Shown: one piece after another, positions 7,196 through 17,293 of the stretch
How positions within the stretch are numbered: position 1 is the stretch's first letter
How the letters are laid out: every line of letters begins with the position of its first letter
Assembly (NCBI GenBank): GCA_032334055.1
Contig: JAUOZS010000001.1
Span: 4,295,475-4,359,474 of the forward strand
Source of the DNA: Selenomonadales bacterium 4137-cl
GTDB taxonomy: Bacteria; Bacillota; Negativicutes; Sporomusales; UBA7701
Direction of reading: 5' to 3'
DNA: 64,000 nucleotides
Notes under the pieces: generated by a model
The model's input: the letters and a program-made list of their open reading frames with translations, nothing else
Told to the model about the DNA's origin: nothing
Databases searched by the model: none
Made by a program: the position numbers and the translations under genes

Positions 7196-7969
7196 ATGTC
7201 CAAGAAAACCATCGCCATCGCGCTCACCGTAGCGCTCGCCTTCTCCTTGCTCCTCGCCGGCTGCGGCGGTAAGACCCCCCAGCAGGCCAAAGTCCTCAAA
7301 ATTGGCACCGACGCCGCCTTCGCCCCCTTCGAATTCCAGGACGAAAAAAGCAAGGAATACATCGGCTTCGACATCGACCTCATCAAAGCCATCGGCAAAC
7401 AAATGGGCTACGAAGTCAAAGTGCAAGGCATGGGCTTTGACGGCCTTATACCCGCCCTCGAAGCCGGCCAGATCGACGCCGCCGTCTCCGGCATGACCAT
7501 CACCGAAGAGCGCGGGAAAAAGGTCAACTTCTCCAAACCCTACTACACCTCCGGCCTGTCCATCGTCGTCAAGCAGGACAATGCCGCCATCAAAGAATTC
7601 AAAGACCTTGAAGGCAAGCGCCTCGCCGTCCAGATCGGCACCACCGGCGCCAACTTCGCCAAAAAAGTCAAGGACGCCAAAGTCCGCGAATTCAACACCG
7701 CCCCCGAGGCCTTCCTCGAACTCAAAGCCGGCGGCGTCGACGCCGTCATCAACGACCTGCCTGTCAACGAATACTACATCGCCAAAACTGGCAGCAAAGA
7801 CGCCAAAATTGTCGGCAAGCCCCTCAATTCGGAAAACTACGGCATCGCCACCGCCAAGAAAAACACCGAACTGGCCCAGAAAATCGACAAAGCTCTCGAA
7901 GACCTCAAAAAAAGCGGCGAATACGACAAGATCTACGAAAAATGGTTCGGCAGAAAACCGGTCAAATAA
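7196..7969 (+). CDS. Polar/basic amino-acid ABC transporter, substrate-binding lipoprotein
   Basis: A 257-residue family 3 solute-binding protein. A lipoprotein signal ends in LAGC (lipid Cys at residue 23). The mature domain has the family stretches GTDAAFAPFEF, GFDIDLIKAI, FDGLIPALEAGQIDAAVSGMTIT and the C-terminal YDKIYEKWFG. It captures an amino acid outside the inner membrane and hands it to the permease encoded next. The start at 7196 has GGGAGGG 8 bases upstream. The substrate cannot be read from the sequence. Confidence 0.9.
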   Translation: MSKKTIAIALTVALAFSLLLAGCGGKTPQQAKVLKIGTDAAFAPFEFQDEKSKEYIGFDIDLIKAIGKQMGYEVKVQGMGFDGLIPALEAGQIDAAVSGMTITEERGKKVNFSKPYYTSGLSIVVKQDNAAIKEFKDLEGKRLAVQIGTTGANFAKKVKDAKVREFNTAPEAFLELKAGGVDAVINDLPVNEYYIAKTGSKDAKIVGKPLNSENYGIATAKKNTELAQKIDKALEDLKKSGEYDKIYEKWFGRKPVK

Positions 7970-7984
7970 GGCAAATGATACTCA

Positions 7985-8007
7985 GGGCGCGAATAATTCG
8001 CGCCCTT
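7985..8007 (+). terminator. Hairpin between binding protein and permease genes
   Basis: A perfect 9-bp stem (GGGCGCGAA/TTCGCGCCC) with a 3-base loop and a short TT. In such operons this type of hairpin lets the binding-protein message outnumber the rest. Confidence 0.65.
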
Positions 8008-8042
8008 CCTGTCGGCGGTCGATAACCCCCAACCCGCCACGG

Positions 8043-8070
8043 TTGACACCTCAACCCCGTGTGCTATAAT
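8043..8070 (+). promoter_or_regulatory. Second promoter, before the permease gene
   Basis: A consensus TTGACA (8043-8048), 16-base spacer and consensus TATAAT (8065-8070). The leader of about 100 bases that follows can fold: AGGCCGCC near 8094 pairs with GGCGGTCT near 8137, enclosing a CACC/GGTG hairpin. Confidence 0.75.
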
Positions 8071-8175
8071 CATAAATGGTGTATTAATATTCAGAGGCCG
8101 CCCGGAAAGCACCTCCGCGGTGCGGGGAGCGCTCCTGGCGGTCTTAGTCATTCTCTGTCGTAATGAGGTGAAACC

Positions 8176-8841
8176 ATGAACTTCGATGTCGAACTGATCG
8201 TCCGCTCCTTCCCGCTCCTGCTTGCCGGCGCCGCCGTCACCATCCAGATCACCGCCCTCAGCGTCGGCTTCGGCCTTCTCATCGGCATGTTCGTCGGCAT
8301 CGCCCGCCTCTCCAAAATCCTGCCCGTAAGGGTCGCCGCCGCCGTCTACGTCGACTTCATCCGCGGCACCCCGCTCCTCGTCCAGATATTCCTCATCTAC
8401 TTCGCCCTGCCCATCGTCCTGGGAACACGCATCGACCCCTTCGTCGCCGCCATCACCGCCTGCAGCATCAACAGCGGCGCCTATGTCGCCGAAATCTTCC
8501 GCGCCGGCATACAATCCATCGACAAAGGCCAGATGGAAGCCGGCCGCTCCCTCGGCATGACCTGGCCGCAGACCATGCGCCACATCATCCTTCCCCAGGC
8601 CTTCAAACGCGTCATCCCGCCCCTCGGCAACGAATTCATCGCCATGCTCAAAGACTCCTCGCTCGTCTCCGTCATCGGCTTCGAAGAACTAACCCGGCGC
8701 GGCCAGCTCATCATCGCCCGCACCTACGGCTCCTTCGAAATCTGGCTCACCGTCGCCTTCATCTACCTCCTCATGACCCTCACCATCTCCCGGCTCGTCG
8801 CCTACCTTGAGAGGAGGTACAAAATCGATGATAAACATTGA
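8176..8841 (+). CDS. Amino-acid ABC transporter permease
   Basis: A 221-residue membrane protein of the His/Glu/Gln/Arg/opine permease type with about five membrane helices. The start of the first helix is near residue 13. The EAA loop that contacts the ATPase is EAGRSLGMTWPQTMRHIILPQA (about 120-140). The RGTPLLVQ motif near residue 60 is typical. TGAGGTG precedes the ATG. It overlaps the ATPase gene by 14 bases. Confidence 0.92.
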   Translation: MNFDVELIVRSFPLLLAGAAVTIQITALSVGFGLLIGMFVGIARLSKILPVRVAAAVYVDFIRGTPLLVQIFLIYFALPIVLGTRIDPFVAAITACSINSGAYVAEIFRAGIQSIDKGQMEAGRSLGMTWPQTMRHIILPQAFKRVIPPLGNEFIAMLKDSSLVSVIGFEELTRRGQLIIARTYGSFEIWLTVAFIYLLMTLTISRLVAYLERRYKIDDKH

Positions 8842-9547
8842 GAACCTGCATAAATACTTCGGCAAACTCCACGTCCTCCGCGGCATCGACGCCCGCGTAG
8901 CCGAGGGTGAAGTCGTCGTTATCATCGGCCCCAGCGGCTCAGGCAAAAGCACCCTCCTCCGCTGCATCAACTACCTTGAAGAACCCAGCTCCGGCCAGAT
9001 CACCGTCGACGGCATCCCCCTCAGCGGCCAGGCAAACATCAACAAAGTACGCGCCGAAGTCGGCATGGTCTTCCAGCGCTTCAACCTCTTTCCCCATATG
9101 ACCGTCCTCGAAAACATCATCCTCGCGCCCGTCGTCGTGCGCAGACAGGCAAAAGGCGAAGCCCAAGAAACCGCCCTCGCCCTCCTCGCCAAAGTCGGCC
9201 TGTCAGACAAAGCAGCCGCCTATCCCGAACAGCTCTCCGGCGGCCAGCAGCAGCGGGTCGCCATCGCCCGGGCGCTTGCCATGCACCCGAAAATAATGCT
9301 CTTCGACGAACCCACCTCCGCCCTCGACCCGGAAATGATCAAAGAAGTCCTCGACGTAATGAAGACCCTCGCCCGCGAAGGCATGACAATGGTCGTCGTC
9401 ACCCATGAGATGGGCTTCGCCCGCGAAGTCGGCGACCGCGTCATCTTCATGGACGAAGGCCGCATCGTCGAACAGGGAAACCCCGAAGAATTCTTCGCCG
9501 GCGGTCGCGAAGAACGCACCAAGGCCTTTTTGTCGAAAATTCTGTAA
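8828..9547 (+). CDS. Amino-acid ABC transporter ATP-binding protein
   Basis: A 239-residue GlnQ/HisP-type ATPase. The Walker A motif GPSGSGKST is at 34-42, the signature LSGGQQQRVAIARA near 136, Walker B with LFDEPTSALDPE near 158, and the switch His in VVTHEM. It powers import through the permease. GAGGAGG inside the permease gene sets the ATG at 8828, so the two are translationally coupled. Confidence 0.93.
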   Translation: MINIENLHKYFGKLHVLRGIDARVAEGEVVVIIGPSGSGKSTLLRCINYLEEPSSGQITVDGIPLSGQANINKVRAEVGMVFQRFNLFPHMTVLENIILAPVVVRRQAKGEAQETALALLAKVGLSDKAAAYPEQLSGGQQQRVAIARALAMHPKIMLFDEPTSALDPEMIKEVLDVMKTLAREGMTMVVVTHEMGFAREVGDRVIFMDEGRIVEQGNPEEFFAGGREERTKAFLSKIL

Positions 9548-9607
9548 AAGGCATAAACTGCCCCCGCGATGGCCATAAATGCCCGTGATAGGCGGCCGGA
9601 AGCCGCG

Positions 9608-9636
9608 TTGACACATCTATCCAGGTGTGCTATAGT
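9608..9636 (+). promoter_or_regulatory. Promoter of the cold-shock gene
   Basis: TTGACA (9608-9613), 17-base spacer, TATAGT (9631-9636). The leader of about 50 bases is short for a cold-shock gene. Confidence 0.8.
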
Positions 9637-9692
9637 AGTGGCTGTGGCCATAAAAGTGGTCCGGTAACAACTGTTAGGAGGAATTCAGCAAC

Positions 9693-9890
9693 ATGATCGG
9701 CAAAGTCAAATGGTTCAGCGCGGAAAAAGGCTACGGCTTCCTTGAAAGAGAAGACGGCGGCGACGTCTTCGTTCACTTCTCCGCCATTCAGACCGAAGGC
9801 TTCAAAACCCTCAACGAAGGCGAGAAGGTGGAATTCGAAATCGTCGACGGCGCGCGCGGACCGCAAGCCGCCAATGTATTGAAAGTGTAA
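9693..9890 (+). CDS. Cold-shock protein, CspA family
   Basis: A 65-residue single-domain protein that binds single-stranded RNA and DNA. It has both ribonucleoprotein motifs, KGYGFLE (RNP1, 12-18) and DVFVHF (RNP2, 24-29), and starts with the usual GKVKWF. AGGAGG lies 12 bases before the ATG. It is monocistronic, between its own promoter and a strong terminator. Confidence 0.96.
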   Translation: MIGKVKWFSAEKGYGFLEREDGGDVFVHFSAIQTEGFKTLNEGEKVEFEIVDGARGPQAANVLKV

Positions 9891-9901
9891 ATGCTTGTCC
9901 G

Positions 9902-9926
9902 ACCCGGCCCTCGCGGCCGGGTTTTT
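9902..9926 (+). terminator. Terminator of the cold-shock gene
   Basis: Stem ACCCGGCC/GGCCGGGT with loop CTCGC and five T. Confidence 0.9.
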
Positions 9927-9976
9927 GGTTATCCGGCTGGCGGCAACCGGACAATTTCAGGCGCCGCAATTATTAG

Positions 9977-10003
9977 ACAGGAATTTTTTACTTTCTAGGG
10001 AAT
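9977..10003 (+). promoter_or_regulatory. Sigma-H type promoter before hpf
   Basis: ACAGGAATT (9977-9985), 11 bases, then AGGGAAT (9997-10003). This fits every position of the Bacillus sigma-H consensus RnAGGAwWW, 11-12 bases, RnnGAAT. In Bacillus subtilis the hpf homologue yvyD is partly under sigma-H. Confidence 0.65.
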
Positions 10004-10039
10004 AATATTAGTAAGATTTCCGGAAGGGAGATGGGGTCT

Positions 10040-10567
10040 GTGGCAATTACTGTACGAGGCAAAAACATCGACATCACACCACCGCTGAAGGACTACGTCG
10101 AAAAGCGCGTAGGGAAAATCGCCAAATACTTCGAAAACCTTGGCGAGATAACCGTAGTCCTCACCGTCGCCAAAGGCCGGCACATCGTCGAAGTGACCGC
10201 GCCCCTGAACGGCATGCTGCTGCGGGGCGAGGAATCCACCACCGACATGTACACCTCGATCGACCTTGTCATCGAAAAGCTGGAGCGGCAGATTGAAAAA
10301 TACAAAACCAAGCTCGCCCGCAAACTCAAAACAGGCACCTTCAAGGGCGAACCCGGTCCCGCTCCGCGCGACCTCGACGACGAAGAATTCCGGGTCGTAA
10401 AAACCAAGCGCTTCGCCATCAAACCCATGACAACCGAAGAGGCCATCATGCAGATGAACCTCATCAACCACGACTTCTACGTCTTTTCCAACGCCGACAC
10501 CGAAGAGGTCAACGTCATCTACCGCAGGAAAGACGGCGGCTACGGCCTCATCGAGCCGGAATTCTAG
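10040..10567 (+). CDS. hpf: Long-form ribosome hibernation promoting factor
   Basis: A 175-residue long HPF. The N-terminal S30AE domain (about 1-100) starts AITVRGKNIDIT and occupies the decoding region of the 30S subunit. The C-terminal domain (about 118-175; VVKTKRFAIKPMTTEEAIMQM, FYVFSNADT) makes the 100S dimer. I prefer GTG at 10040, because GGAAGGGAG at 10022-10030 is about 9 bases away and the protein then begins as homologues do; an ATG at 10031 abuts the ribosome site. Preceded by a sigma-H type promoter, which fits stationary-phase use. Upstream of secA and prfB, a common Firmicute order. Confidence 0.92.
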   Translation: MAITVRGKNIDITPPLKDYVEKRVGKIAKYFENLGEITVVLTVAKGRHIVEVTAPLNGMLLRGEESTTDMYTSIDLVIEKLERQIEKYKTKLARKLKTGTFKGEPGPAPRDLDDEEFRVVKTKRFAIKPMTTEEAIMQMNLINHDFYVFSNADTEEVNVIYRRKDGGYGLIEPEF

Positions 10568-10575
10568 CAAAGCGC

Positions 10576-10606
10576 GCCGGCACCCGGGGAACTACCGGGT
10601 GCCGGC
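10576..10606 (+). terminator. Long hairpin after hpf
   Basis: A perfect 12-bp stem GCCGGCACCCGG/CCGGGTGCCGGC with a 7-base loop, followed by CTTATC. The lack of a T run makes it a weak terminator or a stabilising hairpin. Confidence 0.6.
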
Positions 10607-10647
10607 CTTATCACGCGAAAAAGGGAAGGGGAGGGGAGAAGAGGGCA

Positions 10648-10836
10648 ATGACAGTAAACCGCAAGTACTTCCGCATATTTCTCGTATTCCTGATCCTCTT
10701 CGGCGCCTACCAGATATACGAAATCCTCACAATAAAACAGCCGGTCATCTCCAAAAACATGATCATCGCCTTCGCGCTCCTCATCGCCATCATCGTCGGC
10801 AGCGCCGTCTGGTTCCTCAGGAACACTAAGAAATAG
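10648..10836 (+). CDS. Small two-helix membrane protein
   Basis: A 62-residue protein of unknown function. Two hydrophobic segments (about 8-27 and 38-57) are joined by a short polar loop, and the C-terminal end is basic (RNTKK), so both ends are probably cytoplasmic. GAGGGGAG with GAGGG upstream gives a ribosome site. It lies alone between the hpf hairpin and a strong terminator. Confidence 0.7.
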   Translation: MTVNRKYFRIFLVFLILFGAYQIYEILTIKQPVISKNMIIAFALLIAIIVGSAVWFLRNTKK

Positions 10837-10856
10837 CAATCGGCCGTTTATAAACG

Positions 10857-10879
10857 AAAGCACCCGTCAGGGTGCTTTT
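10857..10879 (+). terminator. Bidirectional terminator
   Basis: Stem AAAGCACCC/GGGTGCTTT with loop GTCA. A T run on each strand serves the small membrane protein gene and the converging gene on the - strand. Confidence 0.85.
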
Positions 10880-10884
10880 CTCGT

Positions 10885-11100
10885 TCACTTCGTCCTCACA
10901 ACCTTCATCCGCCGACTGGCGACGATCTCCGCCAGGCTTACCTGCTCCAGCTCCCGCGCCTTCAGCGCGAACTCCTCGCGCGTGAACACGCCCTTGTCGA
11001 TCAAAAGCTCTACCAGCACCGCCACCGCCAGCGTATTCTTATAATCCGTATCCTTCAGATCGGCGATATGGCCGGCGATCTCCAGCACGCTCAAACTCAT
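10885..11100 (-). CDS. Small conserved-looking protein of unknown function
   Basis: A 71-residue, mostly helical protein (MSLSVLEIAGHIADLKD at the start, basic tail RRMKVVRTK). The ATG at 11100 is chosen because GGGAGGGGG lies about 6 bases before it; a longer frame has no ribosome site. The stretch TREEFALKARELEQ resembles the helix seen in many small Firmicute proteins but does not identify a family. It faces the small membrane protein gene across a shared terminator. Confidence 0.6.
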   Translation of the reverse strand: MSLSVLEIAGHIADLKDTDYKNTLAVAVLVELLIDKGVFTREEFALKARELEQVSLAEIVASRRMKVVRTK

Positions 11101-11371
11101 CGGCAACCCCCTCCCGGGCATGAAACTTTCCTCCCCACATTCATGCCCCAAACGGACACATTCTATACATATGCCCAAACCGGCGCAGATTGCCGCTTTT
11201 TTCCTCCCGCCGGCCATGTTGCGGCATATGAAAAACTCATCGTATGAAACGGCTTCCAAGAGGCATTCTTCCATTTATAGGGAACAAACAACACAGCAAA
11301 GGCCCCGGCCCCGCAACACAGCGCCGACGCCTGCGCCCTGTTCGCACGGACAAAGCAAAAGGAGGATTGCA

Positions 11372-12265
11372 ATGAAAAAAGGTCTCATCCTTACCCTGGC
11401 ATGCATGCTCCTCATTGCCGGCTCGGCTTTGGCCGCCCCCGGCCCGGTGGTAGGCGACGCCAAACTCCTCGACACCTCGTTCGACAAAGGCGTCGTCATC
11501 AGTCTCGACGCCTTCTTCGCCGAGCATCCCCTCAAAGCGGGCGACGCCACCCGCGGCGACACCGTCTTCAAATCGCCGCGGGTCGAAGTCGTCCTCGTCA
11601 CCAACCGCGGCCCGCTGATCGACCTCCACTACCACGCCACCTGCGAAGAAACCGTCTTCGTCTACAAGGGCCAGGGAGAAATGTTCATCGACGGCAAATG
11701 GACACCCGTCAAAACCGGCGACCTCCATGTCAACCCGCGCGGCGCCATCCACGCCACCCGCGTCACCGGCGACGAAGACATGAACGTCGTCTGCTTCTTC
11801 ACCGCGCCCCAGGCCAGCGGCAACGACAAAGCCTTCATCCCCAACCCCGGCAAATACGAAGGCACCGGCATCGGCGCTCCCACCCTCCTCGACACCCAAT
11901 TCACAAAGAACTTCGTCCTTAACCTCGACCAATTCTACGCCGAGCATCCCCTTAAACCGGGCGAGGCCACCCGCGGCGACACCGTCTTCAAATCGCCCCG
12001 CGCCGAAATCGTTCTCGTCACCAACCACGGCCCCCTCATCGGCAGGCACTACCACTCCTCCGCCGAAGAAATCGTCTATATCCACAAAGGCCAGGGCGAA
12101 ATGTACATCGGCGGCGAATGGGTACCCGTCAAAGGCGGCGACCTCCACATCAACCCGCGCGGCATCTACCACTCCACCCGCGTCACCGGCGAAGACCTCA
12201 ACGTCTTCTGCATCTTCGCCCCGCCGCAGGCCGGCGGCAACGACAAAACCTTCCTCGACAAATAA
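11372..12265 (+). CDS. Exported protein with two tandem cupin domains
   Basis: A 297-residue protein with a signal peptide ending near ALA-AP (residue 21). Two homologous halves follow. Half 1 (about 30-155) and half 2 (about 165-297) share near-identical blocks such as EHPLK-GDATRGDTVFKSPR, GPLI--HYH, KGQGEM, GDLH-NPRG and TRVTG. The HYH pair plus a downstream His in each half could bind a metal, as cupins do. AGGAGG lies 7 bases before the ATG. It has its own terminator. Substrate and activity are unknown; being exported, it acts outside the cytoplasm. Confidence 0.82.
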   Translation: MKKGLILTLACMLLIAGSALAAPGPVVGDAKLLDTSFDKGVVISLDAFFAEHPLKAGDATRGDTVFKSPRVEVVLVTNRGPLIDLHYHATCEETVFVYKGQGEMFIDGKWTPVKTGDLHVNPRGAIHATRVTGDEDMNVVCFFTAPQASGNDKAFIPNPGKYEGTGIGAPTLLDTQFTKNFVLNLDQFYAEHPLKPGEATRGDTVFKSPRAEIVLVTNHGPLIGRHYHSSAEEIVYIHKGQGEMYIGGEWVPVKGGDLHINPRGIYHSTRVTGEDLNVFCIFAPPQAGGNDKTFLDK

Positions 12266-12297
12266 AACCGAAATAAGGCAAGCGTGCGAACAGGAAA

Positions 12298-12328
12298 GGC
12301 GGCCCGGCCATCCGGGCCGCCTTTCTTT
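12298..12328 (+). terminator. Terminator after the cupin gene
   Basis: A perfect 10-bp stem GGCGGCCCGG/CCGGGCCGCC, loop CCAT, then TTTCTTT. Confidence 0.9.
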
Positions 12329-12436
12329 CCCACCGCCGATGCTTACTTGCCGTCCAAGCCGCATATACTATCACTGGTCGCCGGCTTTCGTTCCGCCGCG
12401 CCAGGGGAGAAGGCGTCGGCCTTGGATGCCGTCCTT

Positions 12437-12465
12437 TTGACTAATCATGGATATTCTGATAAAAT
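12437..12465 (+). promoter_or_regulatory. Promoter of secA
   Basis: TTGACT (12437-12442), 17-base spacer, TAAAAT (12460-12465), 34 bases before the TTG start of secA. Confidence 0.75.
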
Positions 12466-12498
12466 TTCTAAGATAGGTTGTAAAGGAGATGAGACCCA

Positions 12499-15004
<2,506 letters not shown>

Positions 15005-15006
<2 letters not shown>

Positions 15007-15132
15007 GCTGTTGAAAAATCGCGCCCAGCGATGTGCCCGCAGGGGGGAGGCCGCGGTACTAAGCGCTAAAGCGCTAAGAACTGCGCACGTGCTCCTCCGG
15101 TGCGCCTTGCTATGCTTGCTTCTGAACAGCCT
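15005..15132 (+). repeat. Intergenic palindromic repeat, copy 2
   Basis: Inverted ends AGGCTGTT and AACAGCCT. The right half holds the family core CTCCTCCGGTGCGCCTTGC. The left half differs from the other copies and contains an extra small palindrome, AGCGCT-AAAGCGCT. Lies between secA and prfB. Confidence 0.75.
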
Positions 15133-15196
15133 TTGGTTTGGCAACATTTTGGACTACTTTATCACTACAAACAATATACTTTAGGGAGAGATCGAA

Positions 15197-16310
15197 TTGC
15201 TATTGGAAGATTTGCGACGGGAAGTGGATCAACTGGCCGTGAGGCTGGAAGAAACGAGGGCTTCTCTTTGACGTTGCCGGCAAAGAGAGTCAGATAGCCG
15301 CCCTCGAGCACAAGCTCGCCGCCCCCGACTTCTGGGACGACCCGGCCTCCGCTCAGAAAACAATGCAGGAACTCACCCGCCTCAAAGACAGCGTCGGCCA
15401 GTACGCCGACCTCGCGAGCCGCTACAGCGACACCGCCACCTTGTGGCAGCTCGGCATGGACGAACACGACGAAAGCGTCTACCCCGAAGTCGCCGAAGCC
15501 CTCGCCGCCATGAACAAAGAACTCGACCACCTCGACATCACCCTCATGCTCTCCGGCGAATACGACGCTTCGAACGCCATCGTCACCCTCCACGCCGGCG
15601 CCGGCGGCACCGAAGCCCAGGACTGGGTCCAGATGCTTCTTAGGATGTACGTCCGCTGGGCCGAAAAAAACAACTTCAAAGTCGAAACCCTCGACTTCCT
15701 CGCCGGCGACGAGGCCGGCGTCAAAAGCGCCACCCTCCTCGTATCCGGCCAGAGCGCCTACGGCTACCTGCGGTCCGAAAAAGGCGTCCACCGCCTCGTC
15801 CGCATCTCGCCCTTCGACGCCTCCGGGCGGCGGCACACCTCCTTCGCCGCCGTCGACGTCATGCCCGAGGTCGACGACAGCATCGAAGTCACCGTCAACC
15901 CCGCCGACCTCAGGGTCGACACCTTCCGGGCCGGCGGCGCGGGCGGGCAGCACATCAACAAAACCGACTCCGCCGTCCGCATGACCCACCTTCCCACCGG
16001 CGTCGTCGTCCAGTGCCAGAGCGAACGCTCCCAGATCCAGAACCGCGAACAGTGCATGCGTCTTTTACGCGCCAAACTCTTCGAACTCGAACGCCAAAAA
16101 CGCGAGGAAAAGAAAGAAGAGATCGGCGGCGACTACCAGGCCATCGAATGGGGCAGCCAGATCCGCTCCTACGTCTTCCACCCCTACAGCCTCGTGAAAG
16201 ACCACCGCACCGGCGCCGAAACCGGCAATGTTCAGGCAGTCATGGACGGCGAAATAGACGCCTTCATCGAAGCCTACCTCAAGAGCGGCGGCAAAAGCGC
16301 CGCGGAATAG
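15197..16310 (+). CDS. prfB: Peptide chain release factor 2, with programmed +1 frameshift
   Basis: Release factor 2 reads UGA and UAA stops. The first frame starts at TTG 15197 and stops after 24 codons at an in-frame TGA (15269-15271) in the classic context CTT-TGA-C. A shift of +1 on CTT continues the frame at 15270 to a stop at 16308-16310, giving about 370 residues. AGGG at 15257-15260 can act as the internal Shine-Dalgarno element. The second frame carries the anticodon-like SPF (VRISPFDASG) and the catalytic GGQ (RAGGAGGQHINKTDSA). The shift makes synthesis depend on low RF2. It is not a sequencing error or selenocysteine. Confidence 0.95.
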
Positions 16311-16323
16311 GAGGCGTTGCCTT

Positions 16324-17013
16324 CTGAAACGCCTGACCACAATCCTCTTGCTGATAATAGCCGTCATCGTCGCCGGCGAGGTAGCCATACCCTCGCTCGT
16401 CGGCAACCTCATAGCCCGGGGCATGACCGGCGCCACCGGCAGCAGCTCCGTCTCCGCCCAGGTCGCCAAGCGCCCGGCCTTCCTGATGTTCGACGGCCGC
16501 TTCGACAGCGTCCGCATCCACGCCAACGACTCCAAAGTCGACAAAATCACCTTCGCCGAACTCGACGCCACCCTCAAGGACGTCGCCCTCGACATGCCCG
16601 CCCTCATTACCCAGGGCAAAGTCGCCTTCCGCGGGGTGCGCGACGTCGACCTCACCGCCGTCATCACCCAGGACGAACTCAGCCGCTTCCTCAACCAGAC
16701 CGTCAAAGGCGTCAAGAACGCCAAGGTCAGAATCGAGCCCGACAAGATCAACGTCAGCGCCAACTTTATCCTTGGCCAGATTGCCAGCATCGCCATCGCC
16801 CTCGACGGCAAAGTCGTCGGCGACGGCCACCGGATCAAATTCGTCACCGACCGTTTCCTCATCAACAACACCGCCGTAGGCAACATCGGCGGCTCCGTCC
16901 TCACCGAAATCCCCCTCGTCGACCTTCGGAAGCTGCCCTTCGGCGTCAAAGCCAAAAAAGTCGTCATGGACGCGGGGAAGATAACCATCACCGCCGACAA
17001 CCGAACCCCGTGA
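16324..17013 (+). CDS. DUF2993/LmeA-like exported protein
   Basis: About 229 residues with one N-terminal membrane segment or signal (TTILLLIIAVIVAG). A beta-rich domain then resembles DUF2993, a lipid-binding fold known from LmeA of mycobacteria. Typical stretches are FDSVRIHANDSKVDKITFAELDA and VITQDELSRFLNQT. AGGAGG at 16309-16314 points to a CTG start at 16324 (MKRLTTILL); the first standard start in frame is TTG at 16348, which would cut the signal. The gene lies 13 bases after prfB. Role in envelope lipid handling is inference. Confidence 0.75.
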   Translation: MKRLTTILLLIIAVIVAGEVAIPSLVGNLIARGMTGATGSSSVSAQVAKRPAFLMFDGRFDSVRIHANDSKVDKITFAELDATLKDVALDMPALITQGKVAFRGVRDVDLTAVITQDELSRFLNQTVKGVKNAKVRIEPDKINVSANFILGQIASIAIALDGKVVGDGHRIKFVTDRFLINNTAVGNIGGSVLTEIPLVDLRKLPFGVKAKKVVMDAGKITITADNRTP

Positions 17014-17020
17014 ATGTTTG

Positions 17021-17044
17021 ACCCGGCAACTCCGCCGGGTTTTC
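17021..17044 (+). terminator. Terminator after the DUF2993 gene
   Basis: Stem ACCCGGC/GCCGGGT, 6-base loop, then TTTT. The following 250 bases up to 17293 hold no gene, and I see no clear promoter in them. Confidence 0.8.
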
Positions 17045-17293
17045 CGTTCTCCATCCCCGACGTTCCCGTGCTTCACGCGCTGCCCGCCGGGGAGCAACGC
17101 CGCAGATTGACTTTTTAAGAGCAGCCACAGCTTGTTTTCCCGATACCAGGCAGGACATTTTTGCCGAGTGGCAGAATAATGTAATGTTTCGCATCTTTGC
17201 CAGACCACTGCATAAATGATGGTTAAATAAGGAAAAATATAGTGCCGCGCTCCCTGCCGCAGCCGCGCCAATCATAAACAAGGTGGGAGAAAC

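Noticed and set aside
15269..15271. In-frame TGA in prfB as a pseudogene or selenocysteine codon
   Set aside because: The CTT-TGA-C context, internal Shine-Dalgarno and intact second frame are the known programmed frameshift.
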